A stretch of DNA of 13,641 nt. Source: Gemmatimonadales bacterium. Its GTDB lineage: Bacteria; Gemmatimonadota; Gemmatimonadetes; Gemmatimonadales; GWC2-71-9. Below, piece after piece: positions 6,445-13,612 of the stretch. The position numbers and the translations under genes were made by a program. The stretch lies in contig JACCSE010000561.1 of assembly GCA_013813145.1 (NCBI GenBank), forward strand, positions 1-13,641, read 5' to 3'. How positions within the stretch are numbered: the stretch's first letter is position 1; every line of letters starts with the position of its first letter. Under the pieces are notes generated by a model that did no database searches, had not been told where the DNA came from, and was given only the letters and a program-made list of their open reading frames with translations.

Positions 6445-8334
6445 ATGATCGAGAGCTTCCGCCGGGAACTGACACGGTGGCGTACGACGCGAGCGGCGTG
6501 GGTCGGGCCTCTCGCCATTGCCATCGTGCTGGCCGGCGGAGTTCTCGGCATGCGCTGGTGGCGGAGCCTTCCACCCGCCGCACCAGTCGTCACCTATTCC
6601 ACATTCCTCGACCGGCTCGACCAGGGTGCTGTCGCCGCTCTGACGGTCGTGCCAGGCGGCGAGATCCGGGGAACCTGGGAACGCGCCATTGGCGGAGCCG
6701 CGGCCGGAACCGAATTCCGCGTAGTGTATCCCACCTTCGAGGTGACCCCGGTGCTCGAGCGCGCCGAGCGGGCCGGGACGCCGGTGACCCTCGAACGGGA
6801 CTCCCCCACCGACGGCGGATTCCTGCGCCAGGTGGCGCTGGTCCTCGTCGTCCTCGGCGTGTTGATCTTCGTCATGCGCCGCCAGATCGGCGGCGGGTCG
6901 GAGATGGGGCGGATGGGGGCCGCCGCCCGATCGCGCAGCAGCTTCGCCGATGTGGCTGGTCACGAGGGCACCGTGGCCGAGCTGCGCGAGGTGGTCGAAT
7001 TCCTCCGGACGCCTGACTCATTCAGGGCGGTCGGCGCCAGGACGCCGAAGGGGGTGCTGATGTTCGGGCCGCCCGGGACCGGGAAGACCCTCATGGCGCG
7101 GGCCGTGGCCGGCGAGGCCGGGGTGCCGTTCTTCGCGATCAGCGGCAGTGAGGTGACCGGGTTCCTGATCGGGCTGGGGGTTGCCCGGATCAAGAAGCTC
7201 TTCCGCGAAGCCCGCCGCCGGGGCGGTGTCATTTTCATCGACGAGCTGGATGCCCTGGGCGGGCGCCGGGGCCGCAACCAAAGCCACAACGAGGACGATC
7301 GGACCCTCAACCAGCTCCTGGTGGAGATGGACGGGTTCTCCCCGAGAGAGCACGTCCTCGTGATCGGCGCCACCAATCGCCAGGAGGCGCTGGACGCCGC
7401 ACTGCTCCGACCGGGGCGATTCGACCGGGCGGTAGCGGTGGGCCTGCCCACGGCCTCGGAGCGGGAGGCGATCCTCCGGCTTCACGTCCGGCAGCGCGGC
7501 GTGCCGATGGCCGGCGACGTGGACCTCGCCCGGCTCGCCCGGCTGATGCCGCAGACCAGCGGCGCCGATCTCGCCAACCTGGTGAACGAGTCGGCCATCG
7601 CGGCGGCTCGAGAGCGTTGCTCCGAGGTGCGCTGGGCGCACGTGGAACAGGCCCGAGACCGGCTGCTCCTGGGAAAGGAGCGGACCGGCTTCCGGGCTAC
7701 CGACGACGAATGGCGGGCAGTCGCCATTCACGAGGCGGGACACGCCTTGGCCGGGGTGCTGTTCCATGCCGAGGACGGCCTGCACAAGGTGACGATCCAG
7801 CCGCGAGGTCAGGCGATGGGGGTGGCCCATTTCTCCCCTGGCGAGCTGGTGCTCCACACTCGGCGCTATCTGGAGGGGCAGATCTGCAAGGGGCTGGGCG
7901 GACGCGCGGCGGAAGAGGTGATCTTCGGCGCCGAGGCCGTCACCAGCGGCGCCAAGGCCGACCTGCAGCACACCACCAGGGTCGCGCGCGAGATGGTGTA
8001 CAAGCTGGGCATGGGCATCACGACCGGATTGGTGGCGTTCGACGACCGGGAGAGCGGCGGCGCAGTCAGCGCCGAGCTGCACGCGGCGATGGATCGCGAC
8101 GTTCGGAGCATCGTCGAGCAGCTCTACGTCAGGGTCCGCGACGCACTCGACCGGAACCGGACCGCGCTCGACGGTCTCGCCGAGGCGCTACTCGACCGCG
8201 AGACGATCGAAGGCGCCGAGGTCCTCGCCATCTTCGATTCGCATGGCGTCGTCCCCCACGACCTTCCCCGTCGCCGCGCCGTGGATCCGCCGCCGCTACG
8301 GGGTTCTCGCCGACCGATTCAGGGCAGCGCGTAG
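6445..8334 (+). CDS. ftsH: FtsH-family membrane AAA+ zinc protease, divergent paralogue
   Basis: The product is 629 aa, typical for FtsH, which degrades membrane and soluble proteins at the inner membrane in an ATP- and Zn-dependent way. Two membrane helices (about 18-37 and 128-146) flank a periplasmic FtsH-extracellular domain (YSTFLDRLDQGAV onward). The AAA+ module has Walker A GPPGTGKT (208-215), Walker B FIDELDA (264-270), and the second region of homology with LRPGRFDR (321-328). The protease has HEAGH (429-433), the third zinc ligand Asp506 in SGAKADLQ, and LGGRAAEE (484-491). All catalytic residues are present. The pore loop is unusual: SGSEVTGFLIGLG (233-245) where the family has SGSDFVEMFVGVG. 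The ATG has only a weak ribosome binding site, suggesting coupling to the lipoprotein. The tail after residue 605 is Arg/Pro-rich and overlaps the convergent quinoprotein remnant by 16 nt. It is probably an accessory FtsH rather than the housekeeping copy. Confidence 0.95.
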   Translation: MIESFRRELTRWRTTRAAWVGPLAIAIVLAGGVLGMRWWRSLPPAAPVVTYSTFLDRLDQGAVAALTVVPGGEIRGTWERAIGGAAAGTEFRVVYPTFEVTPVLERAERAGTPVTLERDSPTDGGFLRQVALVLVVLGVLIFVMRRQIGGGSEMGRMGAAARSRSSFADVAGHEGTVAELREVVEFLRTPDSFRAVGARTPKGVLMFGPPGTGKTLMARAVAGEAGVPFFAISGSEVTGFLIGLGVARIKKLFREARRRGGVIFIDELDALGGRRGRNQSHNEDDRTLNQLLVEMDGFSPREHVLVIGATNRQEALDAALLRPGRFDRAVAVGLPTASEREAILRLHVRQRGVPMAGDVDLARLARLMPQTSGADLANLVNESAIAAARERCSEVRWAHVEQARDRLLLGKERTGFRATDDEWRAVAIHEAGHALAGVLFHAEDGLHKVTIQPRGQAMGVAHFSPGELVLHTRRYLEGQICKGLGGRAAEEVIFGAEAVTSGAKADLQHTTRVAREMVYKLGMGITTGLVAFDDRESGGAVSAELHAAMDRDVRSIVEQLYVRVRDALDRNRTALDGLAEALLDRETIEGAEVLAIFDSHGVVPHDLPRRRAVDPPPLRGSRRPIQGSA

Positions 8335-8986
8335 ATCACCAACTCCGCCGGTCCGCTCCCCAGTTCCAGGTGACGGGTGCGTGCAGGCCGGCGGCGACCG
8401 CGATCCGCTGCCGGCCAGCGAACCCGCCCGCCTTCGGCCTCCACGGCGGTAAGCCAGCCGCGGCGACTGCTGTCTGGGGTGCCGAACGATGCCGGCCGCC
8501 GTGTCCACCGTGTAAGTCGTCCAGGTGGCGCCGCCGGCGCGGGGAACGCGCTCGGTTTCCAGGGGCCAGGTGGCGGCGGCGGGCCCATTCCTCGCGACGA
8601 TCTCGAAGGTCCAGAGCTTCCCTCCGCTCCGGGCGTCGAAGGCCATGATCCGTCCGGTCACGCCCAGGTTATCGCCCCCCGCGTTGCCGACGAAAACCTT
8701 CCCCTCCCACGCGACCGGTGCCGCCGGGAAGGTCTCTCCCCGCGACGCATCGCCGGCGCGCACGTTCCAGAGCTCCCGTCCGCTGGCGCCGTCGAGCGCG
8801 TAGATCCTCCCGTCGTTGGAGCCGCGAAACAGTAGCAGGAGCGGCGGTGAAGGCGGGACCGCGCTCGGTGCTGGCGGCGCCCCGCTCGCGCGGCACGGTT
8901 GGCGGTTTCAGGAAGGCCAGATACGAACAGGCGCCGAGCCCGAGCCCGGCCGTGCCGGTCACCGCCAGTCGCCGCAGAGGCTTCAT
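8319..8986 (-). pseudogene. Remnant of a PQQ-type quinoprotein dehydrogenase
   Basis: Pieces of a membrane- or periplasm-directed quinoprotein (PQQ-dependent alcohol/glucose dehydrogenase family, beta-propeller, usually over 500 aa) lie in different minus frames. From ATG 8986 comes a signal-like MKPLRRLAVTGTAGLGLGAC. From about 8850 to 8485 another frame gives SNDGRIYALDGASGRELW, FVGNAGGDNLGVTGRIMAFD, SGGKLWTFEIV and GGATWTTYTVDTAAGIV, all characteristic of the propeller. A frame change near 8485 leads to GWLTAVEAEGGRVRW, then RIAVAAGLHAPVTW (about 8366-8407) in a third frame, and finally GSGPAELVIYALP before TGA 8319. Only about 220 of the expected codons remain, so several internal deletions have occurred. 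It cannot make a working enzyme. Its last 16 nt overlap the end of ftsH. Confidence 0.75.
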
Positions 8987-9139
8987 CAGGGAAACGTGAG
9001 CCTCCGCTCCCCGCCGTGCCGTGACCCGCTTCACACGGTGGTGACTTGGGGCACTTCCCCGGGCGGGACTTGGGCGTAGCATGCTGGATGCGGCGTGAAC
9101 CGCCATGTGGACTCAACCATTCAGCGTTCGGGGTAGCAG
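8987..9139 (+). promoter_or_regulatory. Upstream region of the SDR gene
   Basis: This 153 bp gap precedes the SDR gene and should hold its promoter. It contains an imperfect direct repeat (GACTTGGGGC and GACTTGGGCG, about 9042-9075) followed by TAGCATG. No pair of boxes has acceptable spacing, so I cannot place a promoter. No other feature is visible. Confidence 0.2.
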
Positions 9140-10159
9140 ATGAAGGTTAATCTCAAGGACATCAAGGAGCAGGTCATCGTCATCACCGGCGCGTCGAGCG
9201 GCATCGGGCTCGCGACCGCGCTGATGGCCGCGCGGCGGGGCGCCCGACTGGTGCTCAACTCGCGCGACGAGCAGGACCTCCAGACCGCGCTCGGGCGGGT
9301 CCAGTCCGAAGGGGGACAGGCAACTCACATGGTGGGCGACGTCGCGGACATGGACGCGATGCAGCGCCTGGCCCAGAGTGCGGTCGCCGAGTTCGGGCGG
9401 ATCGACACCTGGGTGAACAACGCCGGGGTTTCGACCTACGGCAGGATCGAGGAAGTGACGCTGGTCGATGCGCGGCGCCTCTTTGAGACCAACTACTGGG
9501 GCGTGGTGAACGGCAGCCTCGCCGCGCTCCCCCATCTGCGCGCGAAGGGCGGAGCGCTGATCAACATCGGCAGCATCCTTTCGAGCACCGGCTATCCGCT
9601 TCAGGGGCACTACACGGCAAGCAAGCACGCGGTGAAGGGTTTCACCGACTCGCTCCGGTTGGAGGTCGAAGAGTCGGGAGTGCCGGTATCGGTGACGCTG
9701 ATCCAACCGGCCGCGATCGACACGCCGTACCCGGAGCACGCCGGGAACTATCTGGGCGTGGAGCCGAAGCACATCCCGCCGGTCTACGCCCCAGAGGTCG
9801 TCGCCGACGCGATTCTGCACTGCGCCGCACACCCGGTGCGAGACGTGCTGGTGGGCGGAAGCGGCAAGCTTTTCAGCGCAACCGAGAAGTACGCACCGAG
9901 GCTGTTCGACCGGATGAAAGAGGCGACCGGTATCAGCGGCCAATACAGCGACGTTCCGGCGCTCGACGACGACACCCTGCACGCTCCAAGGCCCAACGAC
10001 GGACGGGTGCACGGCGGATATCGGGGCCACGTGATGCAGTCGAGCCTCTACACCAAGGCCAGACTGAATCGGGGGAAGACCCTGCTCGGGTTGGCGGTGA
10101 TCGGGGCGGGAATGGTGCTGGCGTCGCGCGGGCGCGGGGGGAATGGGGGGCGGGGGTAG
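9140..10159 (+). CDS. SDR-family NAD(P)-dependent oxidoreductase with C-terminal membrane helix
   Basis: The product is a 339 aa classical short-chain dehydrogenase with an extension. The ATG at 9140 follows GGGGTAGCAG. The Rossmann fold starts with VIVITGASSGIG (TGxxxGIG at 16-23). NNAG is at 93-96, the catalytic Ser is Ser145, and YTASK (Tyr158, Lys162) completes the triad. The SDR core ends around 250. A linker of about 60 residues (PALDDDTLHAPRPNDGR, then SSLYTKARLNRGK) leads to a hydrophobic helix (about 311-330, LLGLAVIGAGMVLASRG) and a Gly/Arg tail. Membrane tethering of the C-terminus is therefore likely. The substrate cannot be read from sequence. SDRs of this shape with a C-terminal helix are known in many soil bacteria. 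The last codons lie in a G-run tract. The gene stands alone, downstream of the quinoprotein remnant on the opposite strand. Confidence 0.92.
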   Translation: MKVNLKDIKEQVIVITGASSGIGLATALMAARRGARLVLNSRDEQDLQTALGRVQSEGGQATHMVGDVADMDAMQRLAQSAVAEFGRIDTWVNNAGVSTYGRIEEVTLVDARRLFETNYWGVVNGSLAALPHLRAKGGALINIGSILSSTGYPLQGHYTASKHAVKGFTDSLRLEVEESGVPVSVTLIQPAAIDTPYPEHAGNYLGVEPKHIPPVYAPEVVADAILHCAAHPVRDVLVGGSGKLFSATEKYAPRLFDRMKEATGISGQYSDVPALDDDTLHAPRPNDGRVHGGYRGHVMQSSLYTKARLNRGKTLLGLAVIGAGMVLASRGRGGNGGRG

Positions 10160-10186
10160 GCTGGCGGGGCAGCGGGGGCCGGGGGG
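10131..10186 (+). other. G-run tract spanning the SDR stop codon (potential G-quadruplex)
   Basis: The plus strand carries successive G-runs of 6 (10136-10141), 6 (10145-10150), 5 (10152-10156), 4 (10166-10169), 5 (10174-10178) and 6 (10181-10186), separated by 1-9 nt. The TAG stop of the SDR gene (10157-10159) lies among them. The pattern satisfies the usual four-run G-quadruplex rule several times over. It abuts the left arm of the inverted repeat. Any role, for example transcription pausing at the gene end, is inference. Confidence 0.6.
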
Positions 10187-10316
10187 AAGCAACAGCACAC
10201 CCTGCTGTTATCACGAACGAAGCGAGGGATTTTCTCGGCCCGGGTTCGATACCCGCGAAGAAGGTCCCTCGGTCGCTTCGCTCCCTCGGGATGACAGCGT
10301 CGGTGTGCCGTTGCTT
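10187..10316. repeat. 130 bp imperfect inverted repeat (REP/MITE-like palindromic element)
   Basis: The left arm begins AAGCAACAGCACACC (10187) and the right arm ends GGTGTGCCGTTGCTT (10316); they are reverse complements with one mismatch. Pairing continues inward with further mismatches and small bulges: CTGTTATCACGAACGAAGCG on the left against the complement of CGCTTCGCTCCCTCGGGATG on the right, then AGGGA against TCCCT. The centre holds CGGGTTCGATACCCG, a small hairpin whose loop TTCGATA looks like a tRNA T-loop. The motif of CCCTCG, GCGAAGCG and GATGACA is of the dispersed intergenic palindrome type common in GC-rich environmental genomes. It contains no transposase. It lies between the SDR and DoxX genes and may be a non-autonomous mobile element. 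Confidence 0.75.
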
Positions 10317-10404
10317 GCGGCCTCCCCTTAGCGCCTTCATGGGCTACCCGGTGAGAGGCTGTTCGCGCCTGCATGACCAACCGTTAACGGCGGCCTGGGA
10401 GAAC

Positions 10405-10794
10405 ATGACGCGGATCCAGCTCGCCCGCGCGGCTTTCGCGCTGATGTTCGTCCTGGCGGGATCGCTGCACTTCGCCGCCCCCGCATATTATCGGTCTGTC
10501 ATGCCGCCGTTTCTTCCGGCGCCAGCGGCGCTCGTGGCCGTAACTGGAGCGGCTGAGATCGCCGGAGGGCTGGGCCTGCTCATCCCCAGCTTGCGGCCGG
10601 CGGCCGGGATCGGACTGATGCTGCTGCTGGTGGCCGTGCTCCCGGCGAACGTCGAGATGCTGCGACAAGCCCGAGCCCAAGGTGCCAGTCCGATGGTGGA
10701 AGGGCTGTTGTGGCTTCGCCTGCCGTTCCAGCTGGTTCTCATATGGCTGGCATGGCGGCTCAGCCGGAAGGACCGAGCGGACCATGCCGGCTGA
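10405..10794 (+). CDS. DoxX-like four-helix membrane protein, 129 aa
   Basis: The start is ATG 10405 with GGGAG 4 nt upstream; the frame is open further upstream but only through the intergenic repeat. The product begins MTRIQLARAAFALMFVLAGS and has four predicted membrane helices (about 5-25, 38-60, 66-84 and 100-120). Features include the HFAAPAYYRSVMPPFLPAP segment after helix 1 and the GAAEIAGGLGLLIP stretch in helix 2, both typical of the DoxX/DoxD-like superfamily. Length and topology match short DoxX-like proteins. Family members have been linked to thiosulfate oxidation or redox complexes in some organisms, but many have unknown roles, and nothing here decides between them. The PepSY lipoprotein gene follows in the same direction after 161 bp. 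Confidence 0.82.
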   Translation: MTRIQLARAAFALMFVLAGSLHFAAPAYYRSVMPPFLPAPAALVAVTGAAEIAGGLGLLIPSLRPAAGIGLMLLLVAVLPANVEMLRQARAQGASPMVEGLLWLRLPFQLVLIWLAWRLSRKDRADHAG

Positions 10795-10885
10795 CTGGCG
10801 CAGCCTCTGGATCGCGGCAGCAGTGCTGCTTGGCCGGGCGACGGCGCCAGCCGCGGCATCGCCGAGGCGGCCCGCACTGTCACAT

Positions 10886-10953
10886 CTGCCTCCCAAGGCT
10901 GTTCCACGGATACACCCACCCGGATCCACCGGCCGGGTGCACCTGGGAGGCAG
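10886..10953 (+). promoter_or_regulatory. Nested hairpin that would pair the ribosome binding site of the PepSY gene
   Basis: CTGCCTCCCA (10886-10895) is the exact reverse complement of TGGGAGGCAG (10944-10953), which is the ribosome binding site 2 nt before the ATG at 10956. Inside lies a second perfect stem, CACCCGG/CCGGGTG (10917-10923 and 10933-10939). In RNA this would be a two-part hairpin with the Shine-Dalgarno sequence in the outer stem. Translational control by sequestration is an inference; the pairing itself is seen directly. Confidence 0.5.
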
Positions 10954-10955
10954 GT

Positions 10956-11297
10956 ATGAGAGTTCCTACGATTCTGATCGGTCTGCTCGCGATGTCGCTT
11001 GTGCTGCTGGGTTGCCGAAACAATTCGGGACCGGGTCGGTCGGGCAGCACAGTATACAATCCTCCGACAACCGAGTTCGTGGACGCGCTGGGCATGGCCG
11101 CCCCGGTAACCCGGGACCAAGCCATGACGATCGCCGCGGAAGCGGCCGGAGGCACCGCCGTCAGCGCCGGCCAGGAAACCGAAGGCGGTGAGTTGCTCTT
11201 CGAAGTCCAGGTCGAGACCTCTTCCGGCAACAAGGAAGTGGAGGTTCGTGCCTCGGATGGCGCCGTCGTAGAGATCGAAGCGGCCGACGGCGACTGA
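10956..11297 (+). CDS. PepSY-domain lipoprotein, 113 aa
   Basis: The start is ATG 10956, directly after GGGAGGCAGGT, an excellent ribosome binding site. Residues 1-19 are a lipoprotein signal peptide (MRVPTILIGLLAMSLVLLGC), with Cys20 as the predicted lipidated residue. After a short Gly/Ser-rich linker comes one PepSY-like domain (about 50-110): TRDQAMTIAAEAAGG for the helix, then ELLFEVQVETSSGNKEVEVR and ASDGAVVEIEAADGD for the strands. PepSY domains are thought to act outside the cytoplasm, sometimes as protease inhibitors or propeptide-like modules. The protein is probably in the periplasm or at the outer membrane. It may be co-transcribed with the DoxX-like gene, though the 161 bp gap with a hairpin suggests separate control. 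It ends 33 bp from the convergent kinase gene. Confidence 0.85.
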   Translation: MRVPTILIGLLAMSLVLLGCRNNSGPGRSGSTVYNPPTTEFVDALGMAAPVTRDQAMTIAAEAAGGTAVSAGQETEGGELLFEVQVETSSGNKEVEVRASDGAVVEIEAADGD

Positions 11298-11330
11298 GGC
11301 GAAAGTACCTTAGCGCCGATTCCTGGTGGG

Positions 11331-13037
11331 CTAGCCGAGGATCCGCTCTCCCCCGGCGGCGATGAATGCGCGCCGCGCCGCCGCATGTTCTTCCTCGGCG
11401 CGGCGGTGGGCGCGGACGAACTCGGGCGCGGTGCGGATGGAGTCGAGCCACGGATCGCGCACCAGCGGCGTGGGGCAGTGAAAGCCCGCATCCACCACGC
11501 GGGTGAGCATCTCCAGCGACAGCTTTCCGTCGCCCACGAAGGCGGCGCTCCGAAGACAGAAGTACAGCCCTTCAGGGTCGTGGAAGCCCGATTCGAGCAC
11601 TTTTCGAAGGGCCTCCAGACAGCCCTCGCGATTGCCCTCGAACGCGTTCCGCTGGACCCGCAGGTACCAGAGGTCCGAGCCGCCTGGCCAGTAGGTCTCG
11701 AGGCGCTTCACCGCTTCCAGGGCTTCCTCCCGCCGGCCCAGCATCCATAGGGCGCCATTCCGGAGCGTCTGAATCTCCTCGAGATCGGTCACCAGTACCT
11801 GCTCGTAGTGTCCCAACACCCAATAGGTGTACGCGACGCTGGTGCGGACGCCGGGGTCGATCCGCCGAGCCCGCTGATCCGCCGCGAGCGACGCATCGAG
11901 CAGACCGCAGAACCGGCAGGCCACCACCAGCCCGGCGTAGAGATCGGGATCGGCCGCCCGAGTCTCTACCATTCGCAACAGCCGCAGCATCGCCTCACGG
12001 GCCCGGCTCAGTTCCTCGATCTCGAAATAGGTATACAGATTGTGCGCGAGCGGAAGCTCGGGATTGATCTCGAGGGCGCGGCGGAAAGCGGCCTCCGCCT
12101 GCTGGATATCTTTGCCGGCGTCGCCATAGCCGTACTTCGCCATCACTCGATGCACCCGACCGAGCCGGGCCCACGCCGGCGCGTATGCCGGATCTTTTTC
12201 GAGGCAGCGGCAATAGAGGTCCCGCGCGGTGGTGAGTCTGCCGGGACTCGCCGACCCCTCGCTGATGTGATTGGCGCGAAGATACAGCTCGTATGCCTCG
12301 GCATCGGCGGGGACGTCGTGATGCAGCACGCTCTCCTCGTGCGCCGTGAGCGGGATGGCGAGGGCCTCGACGATGAGGCGGCTGAGCTCGTCCTGGAGCT
12401 GGAAGATGTCGGTGAGCGGCGCCTGCGCGGTGCGGGTGCAGACCACCGTTCCGCTCGGCGCCTCGACGAGCTGGGTGGAAAGCCGCACCTGGTCCCCGGC
12501 CCGGAGCAGAGTGCCGAGCAGGACCACGTCCACGCCGGCCTCACTCGCGATCGTTTTGAGATCGGGCCGCTCTCCGGCGAACCGCTCGCCCGCGGCGCTG
12601 GAGCGAACGGTGAGGGTCTCCAGGCCCGCGAGGGAAGAGGTGATCGCCTCCGGCAGGCTGTATCCGAGAAAATCGATCTCGGGGTCGGGTCGCAGCACCC
12701 GGAAGGGCAGGACGATGAGCCGGGTCATCGTCCGCACGCGCGGGGCCGGACCAGTATCGAGCAGCGTGAGCGTCTCCCGGATCTCGCGGGCCATGGCCGC
12801 GGCGTCGGCGGGGCGGTCGGCGGCGCGCTTGGCCAACGCGCGCTGGATCACCCCGTCGGCGCCGACGACGTCGGGCCCGCCGACCAGTGGCGGCGGCTGC
12901 TCGTACATGATCGCGTGCGCCACTTCGATTACAGTCGAGCCGCCGAAGGCGTGTTTCCCAGTCAGCATCTCGAACAGGATGGCGCCCATGGCGAAGAGAT
13001 CGGCCGCGGGAGTGGCCGGCTCCGAGCCGAGTAGCTC
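11331..13037 (-). pseudogene. C-terminal part of a Ser/Thr kinase: end of kinase domain, FlgO/TolB-like domain, TPR repeats
   Basis: This is the downstream half of one gene whose frame is broken near 13037. Read from the break it continues the kinase C-lobe (LLGSEPATPAADLFAMGAIL, FEMLTGKHAFGG, KRAADRPADAAAM). Numbering from the ATG at 12989, the next part is a FlgO/TolB-like domain (about 88-215: RLIVLPFRVLRPDPEIDFLG, then GVDVVLLGTLLRAGDQVRLS). Last comes a TPR-type helical array from about 230 to the end, with units such as AYAPAWARLGRVHR and AEAAFRRALEINPELPLAHN. No membrane helix is seen. This kinase-FlgO-TPR architecture is common in Acidobacteria and Gemmatimonadota and is presumed to scaffold signalling partners. 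The fragment alone could start at the ATG at 12989 (552 aa) but would lack the catalytic residues. It ends with TAG at 11331, convergent with the PepSY gene. Confidence 0.85.
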
Positions 13038-13612
13038 GGGGCGAGGTAGCGCGGCGTACCGATGATGGCGCCCGGTGCGGTGAGGGTGAGCTCCAACGCG
13101 GCCGAGGCCCGCGGCCTCGCCACTCCGAAGTCGAGGAGCTTGGGGCCGTGCGGGGTGAGGAACACGTTGGAGGGCTTGAGGTCGCGGTGGACGATGCCCT
13201 GGGCGTGCAGTGCCCCCAGCGCCGAGAGCACGCCGAGGCAGATCTGGAGCGCCTCCGACAGAGGGACTGTGCCCTTGCCGATCCGCTCCGCGAGGGTCTC
13301 CCCCAAGAGCAGCTCCATGACGATGTAGAGCTCGCCGCTCTGTTCGCCGAGCTCGAACACCTGACAGATGTTCGGGTGACTCACGCCCGCCGCGACCCGC
13401 GCCTCTCGGGAGAGCCGCTCCCGGAGCGTGGGATCGGTGGAGACGGCGCGCAGCCGCTTAATCGCGACCATGCGGTCGAGGCGCTCGTCATGCGCCTCGA
13501 AAACCACTCCCATCCCGCCCTCGCCGAGCTTCCGGGTCAGGCGGTAGTGATTGATGGTCTACGGCTCGGCCAGCGGCGTGGAGACCGGGGTCTTCCTCAA
13601 CCAGCGGAACAT
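13038..13612 (-). pseudogene. N-terminal part of the Ser/Thr kinase (Hanks-type catalytic domain)
   Basis: The kinase frame reads TINHYRLTRKLGEGGMGVVF from about 13558. Counting from there, the Gly-rich loop is at 12-17, the ATP-binding Lys is Lys34 (VAIKRL), the helix-C Glu is about Glu52, the catalytic loop is HRDLKPSN (124-131) and DFG is at 143-145. At YLAP the APE motif becomes APS and the frame is lost, exactly where one missing base would restore APE-LLGSEP on the other side. Upstream, in the same frame, ATG 13612 gives MFRWLRKTPVSTPLAEP and then a TAG (13561-13559) before the kinase. So the proper start is not visible: either the amber is a real mutation, or translation begins at a rare codon. 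The first normal start, ATG 13513, lies inside the Gly loop. Catalytic residues are otherwise intact. Confidence 0.85.

Noticed and set aside
7018..8082. 354-codon minus-strand open frame
   Set aside because: Exact antisense of the FtsH ATPase and protease domains; His/Pro/Arg-rich shadow.
9113..10198. 361-codon minus-strand open frame
   Set aside because: Antisense shadow of the SDR gene, with a Pro-rich start coming from the G-run tract.
10234..10255. Possible tRNA gene suggested by a GGGTTCGATACCC T-arm-like hairpin
   Set aside because: No acceptor stem, D-arm or anticodon arm can be folded around it; it is the core of the palindromic repeat.
11808..13034. 408-codon plus-strand open frame
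   Set aside because: Antisense to the kinase-FlgO-TPR gene, whose domains are clear on the minus strand.
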